Below, piece after piece: positions 12,351 to 19,226 of a stretch of DNA of 19,226 nucleotides (positions are counted from its first letter, which is position 1; every line of letters begins with the position of its first letter). The notes beneath the pieces are model-generated. The model did not search any database. It was given only the letters and a program-made list of their open reading frames with translations, and was not told the DNA's origin. A program made the position numbers and the translations under genes. The DNA comes from Rhodospirillaceae bacterium (GTDB taxonomy: Bacteria > Pseudomonadota > Alphaproteobacteria > UBA8366 > GCA-2717185), in assembly GCA_002717185.1 (NCBI GenBank), contig PBDC01000090.1, positions 1-19,226 of the forward strand, in the 5' to 3' direction.

Positions 12351-13964
12351 ATGACAGAAAAATTTGACTACATCGTTGTCGGTGCCGGCTCTGCTGGCTG
12401 CGTATTGGCTAACCGTTTGACAGAGAATGGTAAATACTCAGTCCTGGTCCTTGAAGCGGGAGGTCAGGATTCCCATCCCTGGGTCAAGATGCCAACAGGA
12501 CTTGGCAAGATGTTGACGGATAGCCGCTTCGTGTGGCCTTACCGGACCGAGAAGGAAAAGGAGCTCAACGACCAGGAAGTATACTGGCCGCGTGGCAGGA
12601 TGTTGGGTGGGTCTAGTTCGATCAACGGGATGATCTTCGCCCGTGGTGGTGCGCATCGCTACAACGAATGGCGGGATGGCAATAATCCCGGCTGGGGTTT
12701 CGAAGATTTGCTACCCTACTTCAAGCGAATCGAGGACCGGAAAGGCGGCGACCCGGCATGGCGCGGCACTGGTGGCCCATTGACCGTATCCGACGGTGGC
12801 TATCGCGATCCGCTGTCGCGGGCATTCATAGACGCCTGCGTCGAGGCAGGAACCTTCGAGACGCAGGACTATAACGGCGCGCAGTTCGAAGGTGCTGGGT
12901 GGCTCCAGTACTCTATTCAGAATGGTCGTCGCTGGTCTGCCGCCAACGCCTATCTACGCCCTGCACAAGGTCGCTCGAACCTGGAGTTGCGCACTGAGGC
13001 GCACGCAATGCGCGTGATCTTCGAGGGGAGACGTGCGACGGGAATTGCATACCACACGAACCACGTAGTGCAGGAAGTCCATGCGAACCGCGAAGTGATA
13101 TTAGCGGCAGGACCGATCATCTCTCCGAAGTTGCTTGAATTGTCCGGTGTCGGCAATAGCGAGATCTTAGCAAAGTTTGGGATCGACACGGTCCATCACT
13201 TACCTGGAGTTGGCGAGAATTTGCAGGACCATTTGCAGAACCGCATGACCTACGAAACCGATAAGAAGATCACGATCAACGATATTTTGAACAGCCCCTT
13301 GCGCGGTGCTTTGGCGGGGCTGCGTTATTTGGCGAAGCGTGACGGTATCCTCTCGATTCCATCAGCGGCGGCTCATGCAATTATGCGTAGTGATGTTACC
13401 GTTCCGTATCCTGACCTGAAGTTTCAGTTGTCGTTGTTCTCCGGAAAGGACCGTTATTCGCGCGACAAAAAAATCGGTGTCGACCAGTTCCCTGGGGTCA
13501 GTATTGGGGTATTTCAGTTATATCCGGAATCGCGCGGTTCCGTGCATATCCGCTCTGGAAACCCTGAGGAAATGCCCGAAATCAAGGCGAACTACATGAC
13601 CCACCCCAAGGATCAAGCCCTGGTGTTGCGCGGTATGCGGATGATCCGCGGAATTGCGCAACAGTCTGCTTTCGCGCGTCATATTGTACGCGAAGTTCGT
13701 CCCGGACCGGCGGCGCAAACTGACGATGAAATCCTGGCATATGTGAGTGACAGTGGGCAAACGTCGTGGCACCCGATTAGCAGCTGTCGTATGGGTCGTG
13801 GCGATCGGGATGTGGTCGACTACGAACTCCGTGTGCATGGGATGGAATGCTTGCGCGTCGTCGACTCGTCGATCATGCCAAACATGCCGACATCGAACAC
13901 CAACGCACCGTCTATCATGATTGGAGAGAAGGGGTCCGATTTGGTGCTTGCCGCGGCAAATTGA
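12351..13964 (+). CDS. GMC family FAD-dependent alcohol dehydrogenase/oxidase, second paralogue
   Basis: A 537-residue GMC oxidoreductase. It shows GAGSAG (11-16), the GMC signature WPRGRMLGGSSSING (79-93), catalytic His474 (WHPISSCRMG) and Asn518 (SNTNA). The protein shares the start DY.VVGAGSAGCVLANRLTE and the overall length with the minus-strand GMC at 8734. The regions around 40-75 and 300-350 differ clearly, suggesting different substrates. No signal peptide is seen. The gene begins one base after the epimerase stop with no Shine-Dalgarno of its own beyond sequence inside that gene, so reinitiation is likely. No convincing terminator follows before the convergent HlyD gene. Confidence 0.92.
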   Translation: MTEKFDYIVVGAGSAGCVLANRLTENGKYSVLVLEAGGQDSHPWVKMPTGLGKMLTDSRFVWPYRTEKEKELNDQEVYWPRGRMLGGSSSINGMIFARGGAHRYNEWRDGNNPGWGFEDLLPYFKRIEDRKGGDPAWRGTGGPLTVSDGGYRDPLSRAFIDACVEAGTFETQDYNGAQFEGAGWLQYSIQNGRRWSAANAYLRPAQGRSNLELRTEAHAMRVIFEGRRATGIAYHTNHVVQEVHANREVILAAGPIISPKLLELSGVGNSEILAKFGIDTVHHLPGVGENLQDHLQNRMTYETDKKITINDILNSPLRGALAGLRYLAKRDGILSIPSAAAHAIMRSDVTVPYPDLKFQLSLFSGKDRYSRDKKIGVDQFPGVSIGVFQLYPESRGSVHIRSGNPEEMPEIKANYMTHPKDQALVLRGMRMIRGIAQQSAFARHIVREVRPGPAAQTDDEILAYVSDSGQTSWHPISSCRMGRGDRDVVDYELRVHGMECLRVVDSSIMPNMPTSNTNAPSIMIGEKGSDLVLAAAN

Positions 13965-14317
13965 GGATAGGGTTCCCTCCTCACCAGTATTCTTCGGAAG
14001 GTAATCCTGTGGCGGGGATAAACTGACCTTGCAGCGCCGAATGCAAATCTGCCTAGACTTCATACAATTAGGCGTGTTCCTTGCCGTAGGACGTTACGAA
14101 TAAGCATTTCAAGATCGTTTTCGTTGCGCTCGATGCCGCAGCGATTGAAAGTAGAAACATAGGGCCTATTGCGAATAGAGCACCTTTAGCAGCGCGTATT
14201 TATACCTTCGGCTTGCTGAATATCGCTTGTTTACCTTGGGCATTCTCAGCCCTATATCCCTTAGAGTCTGGATCGAGAACGGTAAATAAAGCGTAGGTGA
14301 TGCGATTTATTGAACTG
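13965..14317. other. Convergent intergenic region with a start-less open frame
   Basis: This 353-base stretch separates the GMC gene from the convergent HlyD-family gene. I see no intrinsic terminator or RNA gene. A plus-strand frame is open from 14090 to the TAG at 14294-14296 but has no ATG or GTG. It reads like protein in places (FVALDAAAIESRNIG; ARIYTFGLLNIACLPWAF) and could be the decayed 3' end of a membrane-protein gene, or chance. A 20-codon frame from the ATG at 14041 ends at 14103 and has no Shine-Dalgarno. Confidence 0.4.
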
Positions 14318-15412
14318 CTACCAAAGGCGGATATTATTGTAAATTCGTACGTTGATATCGGCGCCCATGCCCGGCGTGATATATCGAGGTGGTGCCTCTA
14401 ATGAAATGCGGATAGGCACGCGTTCGATTGAACCACCCAGCTTCTTGCCTTCCACACCATTGCCACCATTCTTGATACTGGCGGTGGTTATGTTGCCAAT
14501 CTGCTGGACTTTGCCGAAATAGTCCTCGAACGGATATGCGTCGAAATTGATCCGCACGTCTTGGTCAATCCTCACGTGACGGATTTGGCTTTCGTCGACA
14601 TAGGCCTCCACCCAGTACCGCTTCGGATCGTGCAGGATCAGGATGTTGACTCCATCCTCAACATATTCGCCTTTGAATTTGTGGATTCGCCCCACGACGC
14701 CATCGATCGGGCTGGTGATTAACCGGTAACTAAGGATCAGCTTTTGCTTGCGGATCGAGTCGCGAATGCGATTTTGTTTGATGTCCGAGATGCTGGCTTT
14801 GTTCTTCAGGACATCGAGCTTGCGCTGCTCCGCAGCCAGTTGTTTCAACTCTTTCTTGGCTACAGCGGTCCGACCTCTGTAGCTCGTCGCCTGGGCTTTC
14901 AGAATAAGAACTTTGTCCTGTTCCTCGGTCATCTTTGTTTCTGGTGTGAGCTTTTTTGTGAACAGAATATTGGTCCGCGACAGATTTTTCTCTGCCAGGT
15001 TGAGCCGTGCTTGCAGTTCTTTGTAACCGACTTCGAGCGTCCGGATTTTTTCGCGTTGAGTTTCCAACTTCGAATATATCTCGGCTTCGAAGGCAGATTT
15101 CTCTGACTCCAAGCTCCTACGGTTTGCTTTCTCCAGAGCCAAGTCGGTCTGCAGCGAGTCGATATTTAGTTTGATATCCTCATGTACCAATGTGATCAGC
15201 AACTGGCCTGCTTTGACGGGGTTGCCCTCGGTAACGTGAACCTGTTCGATCTTCCCGTCGATCTGGGCCGAGATGTTGGTAAAGTCGGTCTGAACCTTGG
15301 CGTTGCTTTCATAGACATGGGTGAACCAGAAAAATACCTCGTAGGCGAGTACACCCAGGACGCCAATCACGCTGGCGACAAGTAGAATTTTGACTTTGCT
15401 TTTCAGGTTCAA
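14318..15412 (-). CDS. HlyD/EmrA-type periplasmic adaptor (membrane fusion protein)
   Basis: A 364-residue membrane fusion protein that links an inner-membrane transporter to an outer-membrane channel. One N-terminal membrane anchor (about residues 8-29) is followed by the first lipoyl half-motif around ISAQIDGKIEQVHVTEG, a long charged coiled coil (about 80-225), the second lipoyl half (SPIDGVVGRIHKFKGE) and a beta-barrel region. Length and order match EmrA. The start appears to be TTG (15412-15410): no in-frame ATG or GTG lies between it and the upstream stop, and GGTGAG on the minus strand sits at good spacing. A short out-of-frame ATG frame ends across that TTG. It is divergent from two MFS genes, one EmrB-like, its likely partner. 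No TolC gene is in the window. Confidence 0.88.
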   Translation of the reverse strand: MNLKSKVKILLVASVIGVLGVLAYEVFFWFTHVYESNAKVQTDFTNISAQIDGKIEQVHVTEGNPVKAGQLLITLVHEDIKLNIDSLQTDLALEKANRRSLESEKSAFEAEIYSKLETQREKIRTLEVGYKELQARLNLAEKNLSRTNILFTKKLTPETKMTEEQDKVLILKAQATSYRGRTAVAKKELKQLAAEQRKLDVLKNKASISDIKQNRIRDSIRKQKLILSYRLITSPIDGVVGRIHKFKGEYVEDGVNILILHDPKRYWVEAYVDESQIRHVRIDQDVRINFDAYPFEDYFGKVQQIGNITTASIKNGGNGVEGKKLGGSIERVPIRISLEAPPRYITPGMGADINVRIYNNIRLW

Positions 15413-15495
15413 AACGGGATGCTCACCATACCATGGCGCCGCGCTGTCACTTCCCTACGAGATCGACACGCGGCAAATCAATTTTGTTGCTGACA

Positions 15496-15515
15496 TGAAT
15501 TATGAAATAAATTCA
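15496..15515. promoter_or_regulatory. AT-rich dyad in the HlyD/MFS divergent region
   Basis: TGAATT (15496-15501) and AATTCA (15510-15515) are perfect arms around an eight-base AT spacer. The dyad is central in the 154-base region between the adaptor and MFS starts, where a MarR-, TetR- or ArsR-like repressor would be expected. Its size suits a dimeric regulator. No regulator gene lies immediately beside it. Confidence 0.35.
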
Positions 15516-15557
15516 AGCTTATTACGCTATCAATAATCTAATGGCGGATCAACTTAA

Positions 15558-15576
15558 CGCCGCGCAATGCGCGGCG
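15558..15576 (+). promoter_or_regulatory. Perfect GC hairpin enclosing the annotated MFS start codon
   Basis: CGCCGCGC (15558-15565) pairs perfectly with GCGCGGCG (15569-15576). The three-base loop AAT (15566-15568) holds the first two bases of the ATG at 15567. In mRNA this would bury any ribosome site. A 14-codon frame with ATG at 15541 runs through the hairpin and stops at TGA 15583-15585, overlapping an in-frame TTG (15582-15584) of the MFS gene. Confidence 0.5.
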
Positions 15577-16853
15577 CCTTCTTGATAGGGAACAGGCGTT
15601 TGGATGCGGCGGTCGATCATAGCCCGAAGGCAATAGGACTTCGCGGCCTCATTCGGGACCCGAACTACGTATCGATCTGGTTGCTGGGAACCTTGACCGG
15701 TTTCATTCGCTGGTTTCAGTTGCTGGCGCTTGGCGTCTATACCTTCGAGATTACCGGTTCGCCAATCCTGGTCGCGTTGATACCAATCTTGTGGGGCCTG
15801 CCACTCACCTTCTGTGGCCCGATCATAGGAGGTTTTGCCGACCGGGTGAACCGGAAGCTGCTGTTGAGTGCTTCACTAGCCATGATCCTTGGCGTCTCGG
15901 TGGTTATGGTCGTGCTTGCCTATAAGGAACTTCTTACCTTTTCCTATATCGCTATTGCTTCGGTTCTGAGCGGCTTGTTTTGGGCGACCGATATGCCTGT
16001 TCGTCGACGCCTTGTTGGCGATTTAGCGGGTGATTCCGTGTCTGCCGCAATGAGCCTCGACGCTGCAACTAACAGCGCGACCCGCATGGCTGGACCGCTA
16101 TTCGGTGGGGTGATGCTGCAATGGGTTGGCATCACCGGCGTTTTTTTCCTTAGCGTGAGTGTGTACGCCATTTGTCTGGTTTTGGTTCTACTGGCACAGC
16201 TTCCGGCGACAGTCCGGCGTATGGCGTCTCCCGCGCTGGTCCGCGACCTTATCGCCGGCGTCAACTTCGTACTGGGCGACTGGAAATTGCGCCGTGTCTT
16301 CCTCATTACTATCGTCTTCAACGTGTTCGGTTTTCCTTTCACGGCGATGATCCCGATCTTGGGTAAGGAACAGCTCGACCTCGACCCTTTCCTGGTCGGC
16401 TTACTGTCGAGCCTGGAAGGGTTTGGTGCCTTTGTCGGCGCCTTGTTTGTTGCCGTGTTCGGGCGGCCGGAGGCCTTCGCGCGTATCTTTATTTGGGGTT
16501 GCGCCGGCTATCTCGGGGCAGTGTTCTATCTTGGCATCCTCGCCTATGTTGCCGGTGGCCCTTATCATTCATTTATGGCCGTTTCGATGACGTTGACCGT
16601 GGCGGGGCTGTTCGGGGCTGGCTTCGCGACCATGCAAAGTACGCTGACCTATATTCACTCGTCGCTGGAATATCGCAGCAGGGTTTTCGGTGTGTTGGCA
16701 TTATGTATCGGTACGGGTCCGATCGGCTTCCTTAATGTAGGCTGGATGGCGGAGACTTTCAGCCTACCCACCGCACTACTCATCATGGCGGTAGAGGGTT
16801 TTTTCGTGCTGCTCGTTCTGTGGGTTTACGACGCGCTTAGCAAGAGCGATTGA
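15567..16853 (+). CDS. MFS transporter (12-TM type, EntS/MFS_3-like)
   Basis: Up to 428 residues, an inner-membrane major facilitator protein. After about 33 polar residues, hydrophobic helices run to the C-terminus, consistent with about 12 segments. The loop 2-3 motif A is present as GGFADRVNRK (88-97), and RDPNYVSIWLLG leads into the first helix as in EntS-like exporters. Such proteins export siderophores, drugs or metabolites by proton antiport. The start is uncertain: the ATG at 15567 lies inside a stable hairpin without a Shine-Dalgarno, while TTG at 15582 or 15600 would also keep all membrane helices. It shares a divergent promoter region with the HlyD gene and precedes the EmrB-like gene by 27 bases. 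Substrate unknown. Confidence 0.85.
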   Translation: MRGAFLIGNRRLDAAVDHSPKAIGLRGLIRDPNYVSIWLLGTLTGFIRWFQLLALGVYTFEITGSPILVALIPILWGLPLTFCGPIIGGFADRVNRKLLLSASLAMILGVSVVMVVLAYKELLTFSYIAIASVLSGLFWATDMPVRRRLVGDLAGDSVSAAMSLDAATNSATRMAGPLFGGVMLQWVGITGVFFLSVSVYAICLVLVLLAQLPATVRRMASPALVRDLIAGVNFVLGDWKLRRVFLITIVFNVFGFPFTAMIPILGKEQLDLDPFLVGLLSSLEGFGAFVGALFVAVFGRPEAFARIFIWGCAGYLGAVFYLGILAYVAGGPYHSFMAVSMTLTVAGLFGAGFATMQSTLTYIHSSLEYRSRVFGVLALCIGTGPIGFLNVGWMAETFSLPTALLIMAVEGFFVLLVLWVYDALSKSD

Positions 16854-16880
16854 TTCAGTCATATTCGCAGCAGCGAATTC

Positions 16881-18404
16881 ATGGTCCAATCGGGCGCTAT
16901 GCTCCAATACATGACCTTCCGCCGCGTCCTCTTGGTCGCAACTGTGCAGCTGACGACGCTGCTATTCGGCATGACCATTACGGTCGTGGCCGTGGTCATG
17001 CCGCAGTTGCAGGGGTCTCTGTCGGCGACGCAGGATCAGGTGGCTTGGACGATCACGTTCAATTTAGTTGCAACCGCTATCGCGACACCGATCACAGGAG
17101 CGCTGGCAGCTCGGCTTGGCTGGCGCAATCTGCTGCTTGGCTCGGTCGGTGGTTTTACAATCGCCACAGCGCTGTGCGGCCTGTCGACATCGCTGGAGAT
17201 GTTGGTGGTGTTTCGCGTGCTACAGGGTGTGTTCGGCGCACCACTGCTGCCGCTCGGCCAAGGCATGTTGATGGCAAGCTTTCCAAAGCATATGCACGCT
17301 CTGGTGCTGATGCTGTGGGGGGTTGGCGGTGTGTTCGGCCCGGTGCTAGGGCCGATCTTTGGTGGGTTCGTAGCCGAGGCAATCGATTGGCGTTGGGCCT
17401 TCTTCATGATTGTACCGTTTGGTGTGTTGGGTATGCTCGGCGCCTGGTTCTCCCTCGACGGTAAGGAGCGTGATAAGGGTCGCCGTGTCGACTGGCCGGG
17501 CTATGTCCTTTTGGCAACAGCGATTGGTGCGGCGACGCTGATGCTGAACCGGGGGCAGCGGCTGGACTGGTTCGAATCAACCGAGATCATCATAGAGGCC
17601 TCGGTGTTCGCCACATCCTTATACCTCTATCTAGTTCACACCATGACGGCGGCCAACCCACTTTTCCAGCGCGAGCTTTTCCGTGATCGAAATTTCGTCA
17701 TCGGCCTTGCCATGTCGCTGCTGATGGGAATGTTCGGTTACACGCCGATGGTGATGTTCCCGCCATTGCTGAGTGACGTGGCCGGCTATCCCGAATCGAT
17801 TATCGGGACGCTGCTGACCTCGCGTGGCATCGGCAATTGGCTGAGTTTCTTGCTAGTAGTGCAGTTTACCCGAGTGAGCGCTCGCGGTTGCCTTATTTTT
17901 GGCCTCGTCTGCCAGGCGATTGCCAGTGCGGCAATGGCGCAGCTCGACGTCAACATCACCGAGTTCGATGTCTATTGGACCAACGTGCTGCACGGGTTTG
18001 GGTTTGGTATAGCCTATACACCGATGTCCGTTCTTGCCTTCACTACACTTCGGCCACACCTGATGGTGGACGGGTCGTCGCTGTTCAACGTGATGCGCCA
18101 TTTCGGCAGTGTACTATTCATCTCGGTCGCGATCGTCGTGCTGACGCGCAGCACGGCGCAGAGCTATACCGGTTTGCGCGAATGGGTGTCGCCCTTCAAT
18201 ACATTATTCACGATGCCTAGCATCAGCGGCGACTGGTCGCACGGCTCCTTAGGAGGGCTGACCAGGCTCAGCGATGAGATCCTTCGCCAGGCCTCAATGA
18301 TCGGTTACATCAACGCCTTCTATCTGCTCGCAGCAACAGCTGCGTTGAGCATCCCGCTGGCGCTCGCTTTCCGCCCAGTTGCGAAACCCGGTGCTAGTGA
18401 TTGA
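16881..18404 (+). CDS. DHA2-family (EmrB-like) MFS drug-type exporter
   Basis: A 507-residue inner-membrane transporter whose length fits 14 helices, the DHA2 class. Motif B includes FRVLQGVFGAPLLPLGQG (111-128) with Arg112. Antiporter motif C is GVGGVFGPVLGPIFGG (147-162). The first-helix motif that in EmrB reads LDTTIVNVALP is degenerate here (MTITVVAVVMP), with Thr32 in place of the conserved Asp. The divergent HlyD protein is the expected adaptor partner, giving an EmrAB-like pump. The ATG at 16881 has no clear Shine-Dalgarno; ATG codons at 16899 and 16911 are possible, and the first helix begins after the third. A large frame at 16850-17464 is only an overlap in another phase. Confidence 0.9.
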   Translation: MVQSGAMLQYMTFRRVLLVATVQLTTLLFGMTITVVAVVMPQLQGSLSATQDQVAWTITFNLVATAIATPITGALAARLGWRNLLLGSVGGFTIATALCGLSTSLEMLVVFRVLQGVFGAPLLPLGQGMLMASFPKHMHALVLMLWGVGGVFGPVLGPIFGGFVAEAIDWRWAFFMIVPFGVLGMLGAWFSLDGKERDKGRRVDWPGYVLLATAIGAATLMLNRGQRLDWFESTEIIIEASVFATSLYLYLVHTMTAANPLFQRELFRDRNFVIGLAMSLLMGMFGYTPMVMFPPLLSDVAGYPESIIGTLLTSRGIGNWLSFLLVVQFTRVSARGCLIFGLVCQAIASAAMAQLDVNITEFDVYWTNVLHGFGFGIAYTPMSVLAFTTLRPHLMVDGSSLFNVMRHFGSVLFISVAIVVLTRSTAQSYTGLREWVSPFNTLFTMPSISGDWSHGSLGGLTRLSDEILRQASMIGYINAFYLLAATAALSIPLALAFRPVAKPGASD

Positions 18405-18434
18405 AGGTCGTATTGTCAGTGCTGAATCTGGTAA

Positions 18435-18496
18435 TAGAATGTATTGTTCGATAATTCTAAAACAATGGTTGACATAGATATATATGTAATTATGTC
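18435..18496 (+). promoter_or_regulatory. ArsR promoter overlapped by AT-rich dyads (autoregulation, leaderless transcript)
   Basis: TTGACA (18469-18474) is a perfect -35. Sixteen bases later TATGTC (18491-18496) is the best -10, placing transcription start at about the ATG (18503), so the mRNA is probably leaderless; no Shine-Dalgarno precedes that ATG. GACATA (18471-18476) and TATGTC (18491-18496) are perfect inverted arms covering exactly the -35 and -10. Upstream are two more dyads, TAGAAT/ATTCTA (18435-18440, 18454-18459) and ATTGTT/AACAAT (18443-18448, 18461-18466). A winged-helix dimer bound here would block RNA polymerase. Confidence 0.6.
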
Positions 18497-18502
18497 TACG
18501 GT

Positions 18503-18826
18503 ATGAATATTGATGCCGCAGCTACTATGCTTGCTGAGTTGGGCAATCCGCACCGGCTCGCCACCTTTCGTCTTCTGGTTCGTGCTGGCCCTGACGGGCT
18601 GCCGGTAAAAGCGATTCAGCATCATTTGGGAATCCCGAAATCGACACTGTCTCATCACATTTTGCATATGGTGTCAGTCGGGATTGTGACGCAGACACGA
18701 GAGGGACGTTCGCTGCGATGCCGGATCGAATATGCGGAAGTGCGTTCGCTGCTCGACTTCTTGATGGAGGATTGCTGCGCTGGACTCGACGCCCATGACG
18801 ATTATCGAGAGGAGGTAGTGGGATGA
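18503..18826 (+). CDS. ArsR-family winged-helix repressor
   Basis: A 107-residue ArsR/SmtB-type transcription factor. The N-terminal helix contains LGNPHRLATFRLL, and the recognition helix is the HLGIPKSTLSHHILHM segment (41-56), followed by the beta-wing REGRSLRCRIEY. The classic ELCVCDL metal site of plasmid ArsR is absent. Cysteines occur at 73 and as an adjacent pair, Cys91-Cys92, near the C-terminus, with His98 six residues on. The As(III) site of Acidithiobacillus ferrooxidans ArsR also uses a C-terminal CC plus a third cysteine, so a related arsenical or thiol-reactive sensor is plausible. Its stop overlaps the permease start (ATGA), making a two-gene unit. Probably represses its own promoter. 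Family sure, inducer inferred. Confidence 0.92.
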   Translation: MNIDAAATMLAELGNPHRLATFRLLVRAGPDGLPVKAIQHHLGIPKSTLSHHILHMVSVGIVTQTREGRSLRCRIEYAEVRSLLDFLMEDCCAGLDAHDDYREEVVG

Positions 18827-19226
18827 CCGCCGCCGTAGGGACCCTGGTCCAAAATGCACGCAAGATTGATCCGGTTTATTTGGCGTTGGTCGCCCTCTTG
18901 ATAGCCATCGCGGCTATATCCACCGCCCAGCTGATCGACAGCCTGCAATTCCTCTTGATGGCGTTGGTTGCTATTTCTCCTTTCCTGCTGCTGTCCATGG
19001 CGGCGGCTGGTGGCGCACAGGCGACGGGCCTTGACCAACGTATTTCTGGCTTCGTGCAGGGACGCACCACCATGGTGATCCTAGGTGCGGCTTTCTTCGG
19101 TTCGCTGGCACCACTCTGTTCTTGCGGCGTGATACCGTTGATCGCGGCCTTGCTAGCGGCGGGTGTGCCCCTCGGCCCAGTAATGGCGTTTTGGATCAGT
19201 TCGCCATTGATGAGTATAGAGAAATA
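18823..19226 (+). CDS. ArsP-type permease (PF03773-like), N-terminal part, cut by window end
   Basis: The ATG at 18823 overlaps the ArsR stop as ATGA, with GGAGG (18811-18815) seven bases before it. 134 codons are open to the window end. After a short cytosolic tail come hydrophobic helices at about 18-35, 42-63 and 83-97, then the hallmark APLCSCGVIPLIAALLAAG with Cys99 and Cys101. This motif marks the ArsP_1/UPF0718 permease family, whose characterised members export trivalent organoarsenicals such as methylarsenite; others handle different substrates. Coupling to an ArsR repressor supports a resistance role. The C-terminal half lies beyond the window, so completeness is unknown. Confidence 0.88.
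   Translation, partial: MTAAVGTLVQNARKIDPVYLALVALLIAIAAISTAQLIDSLQFLLMALVAISPFLLLSMAAAGGAQATGLDQRISGFVQGRTTMVILGAAFFGSLAPLCSCGVIPLIAALLAAGVPLGPVMAFWISSPLMSIEK

Noticed and set aside
16850..17464. 204-codon plus-strand frame overlapping the EmrB-like gene
   Set aside because: Arg/Gly/Ala-rich out-of-phase translation of a real membrane-protein gene; no membrane segments of its own.
1..19226. CRISPR arrays, insertion sequences or integrases
   Set aside because: No regularly spaced repeats, transposase-like protein or long terminal inverted repeats were found on reading both strands.

Overview
This window looks like a stretch of a moderately GC-rich proteobacterial chromosome, most likely alphaproteobacterial. 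That placement is inferred from the gene families and codon use; no phylogenetic marker other than a tRNA is present. No insertion sequence, integrase or CRISPR array was seen.

Region 1 (1-722): the 5' end of a class V aminotransferase gene on the minus strand is cut by the window edge. It is followed by a divergent tRNA-Val(GAC) with encoded CCA and about 340 bases without a convincing gene, which hold one clear dyad.

Region 2 (723-13964): a catabolic-looking block of ten genes. It contains a MFE-2-like SDR (+), a bidirectional terminator, an Asp/Glu-racemase-superfamily protein (-), then a tight plus-strand operon: DehI-like protein, TauD/TfdA-type Fe(II)/2-oxoglutarate dioxygenase, second SDR, and the large subunit of a molybdenum hydroxylase without its iron-sulfur and FAD partners. 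Next come an unrecognised 349-residue protein (-), a GMC oxidoreductase and an aldo-keto reductase (both -), and divergently an extended SDR (epimerase/dehydratase type) coupled to a second GMC oxidoreductase (+). Nearly every gene encodes a redox enzyme or a hydrolase/isomerase-like enzyme. The simplest reading is stepwise oxidation of one organic acid, ether or alcohol substrate; the substrate cannot be read from the sequence. Several enzymes lack residues of the textbook mechanism: the DehI-like protein seems to lack the catalytic Asp and the racemase-like protein has only the first of two cysteines. Names transferred from those families would therefore probably mislead.

Region 3 (14318-18404): an efflux module. 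A HlyD/EmrA-type membrane fusion protein (-, TTG start) is divergent from a 12-TM-type MFS transporter and an EmrB-like DHA2 transporter (+). The first MFS gene has a perfect GC hairpin across its annotated start codon.

Region 4 (18405-19226): an ArsR-family repressor with an apparently leaderless, self-overlapping promoter/operator, translationally coupled (ATGA) to an ArsP-type permease that runs off the window end. This is probably an (organo)arsenical or related metalloid/thiol-reactive compound resistance unit.
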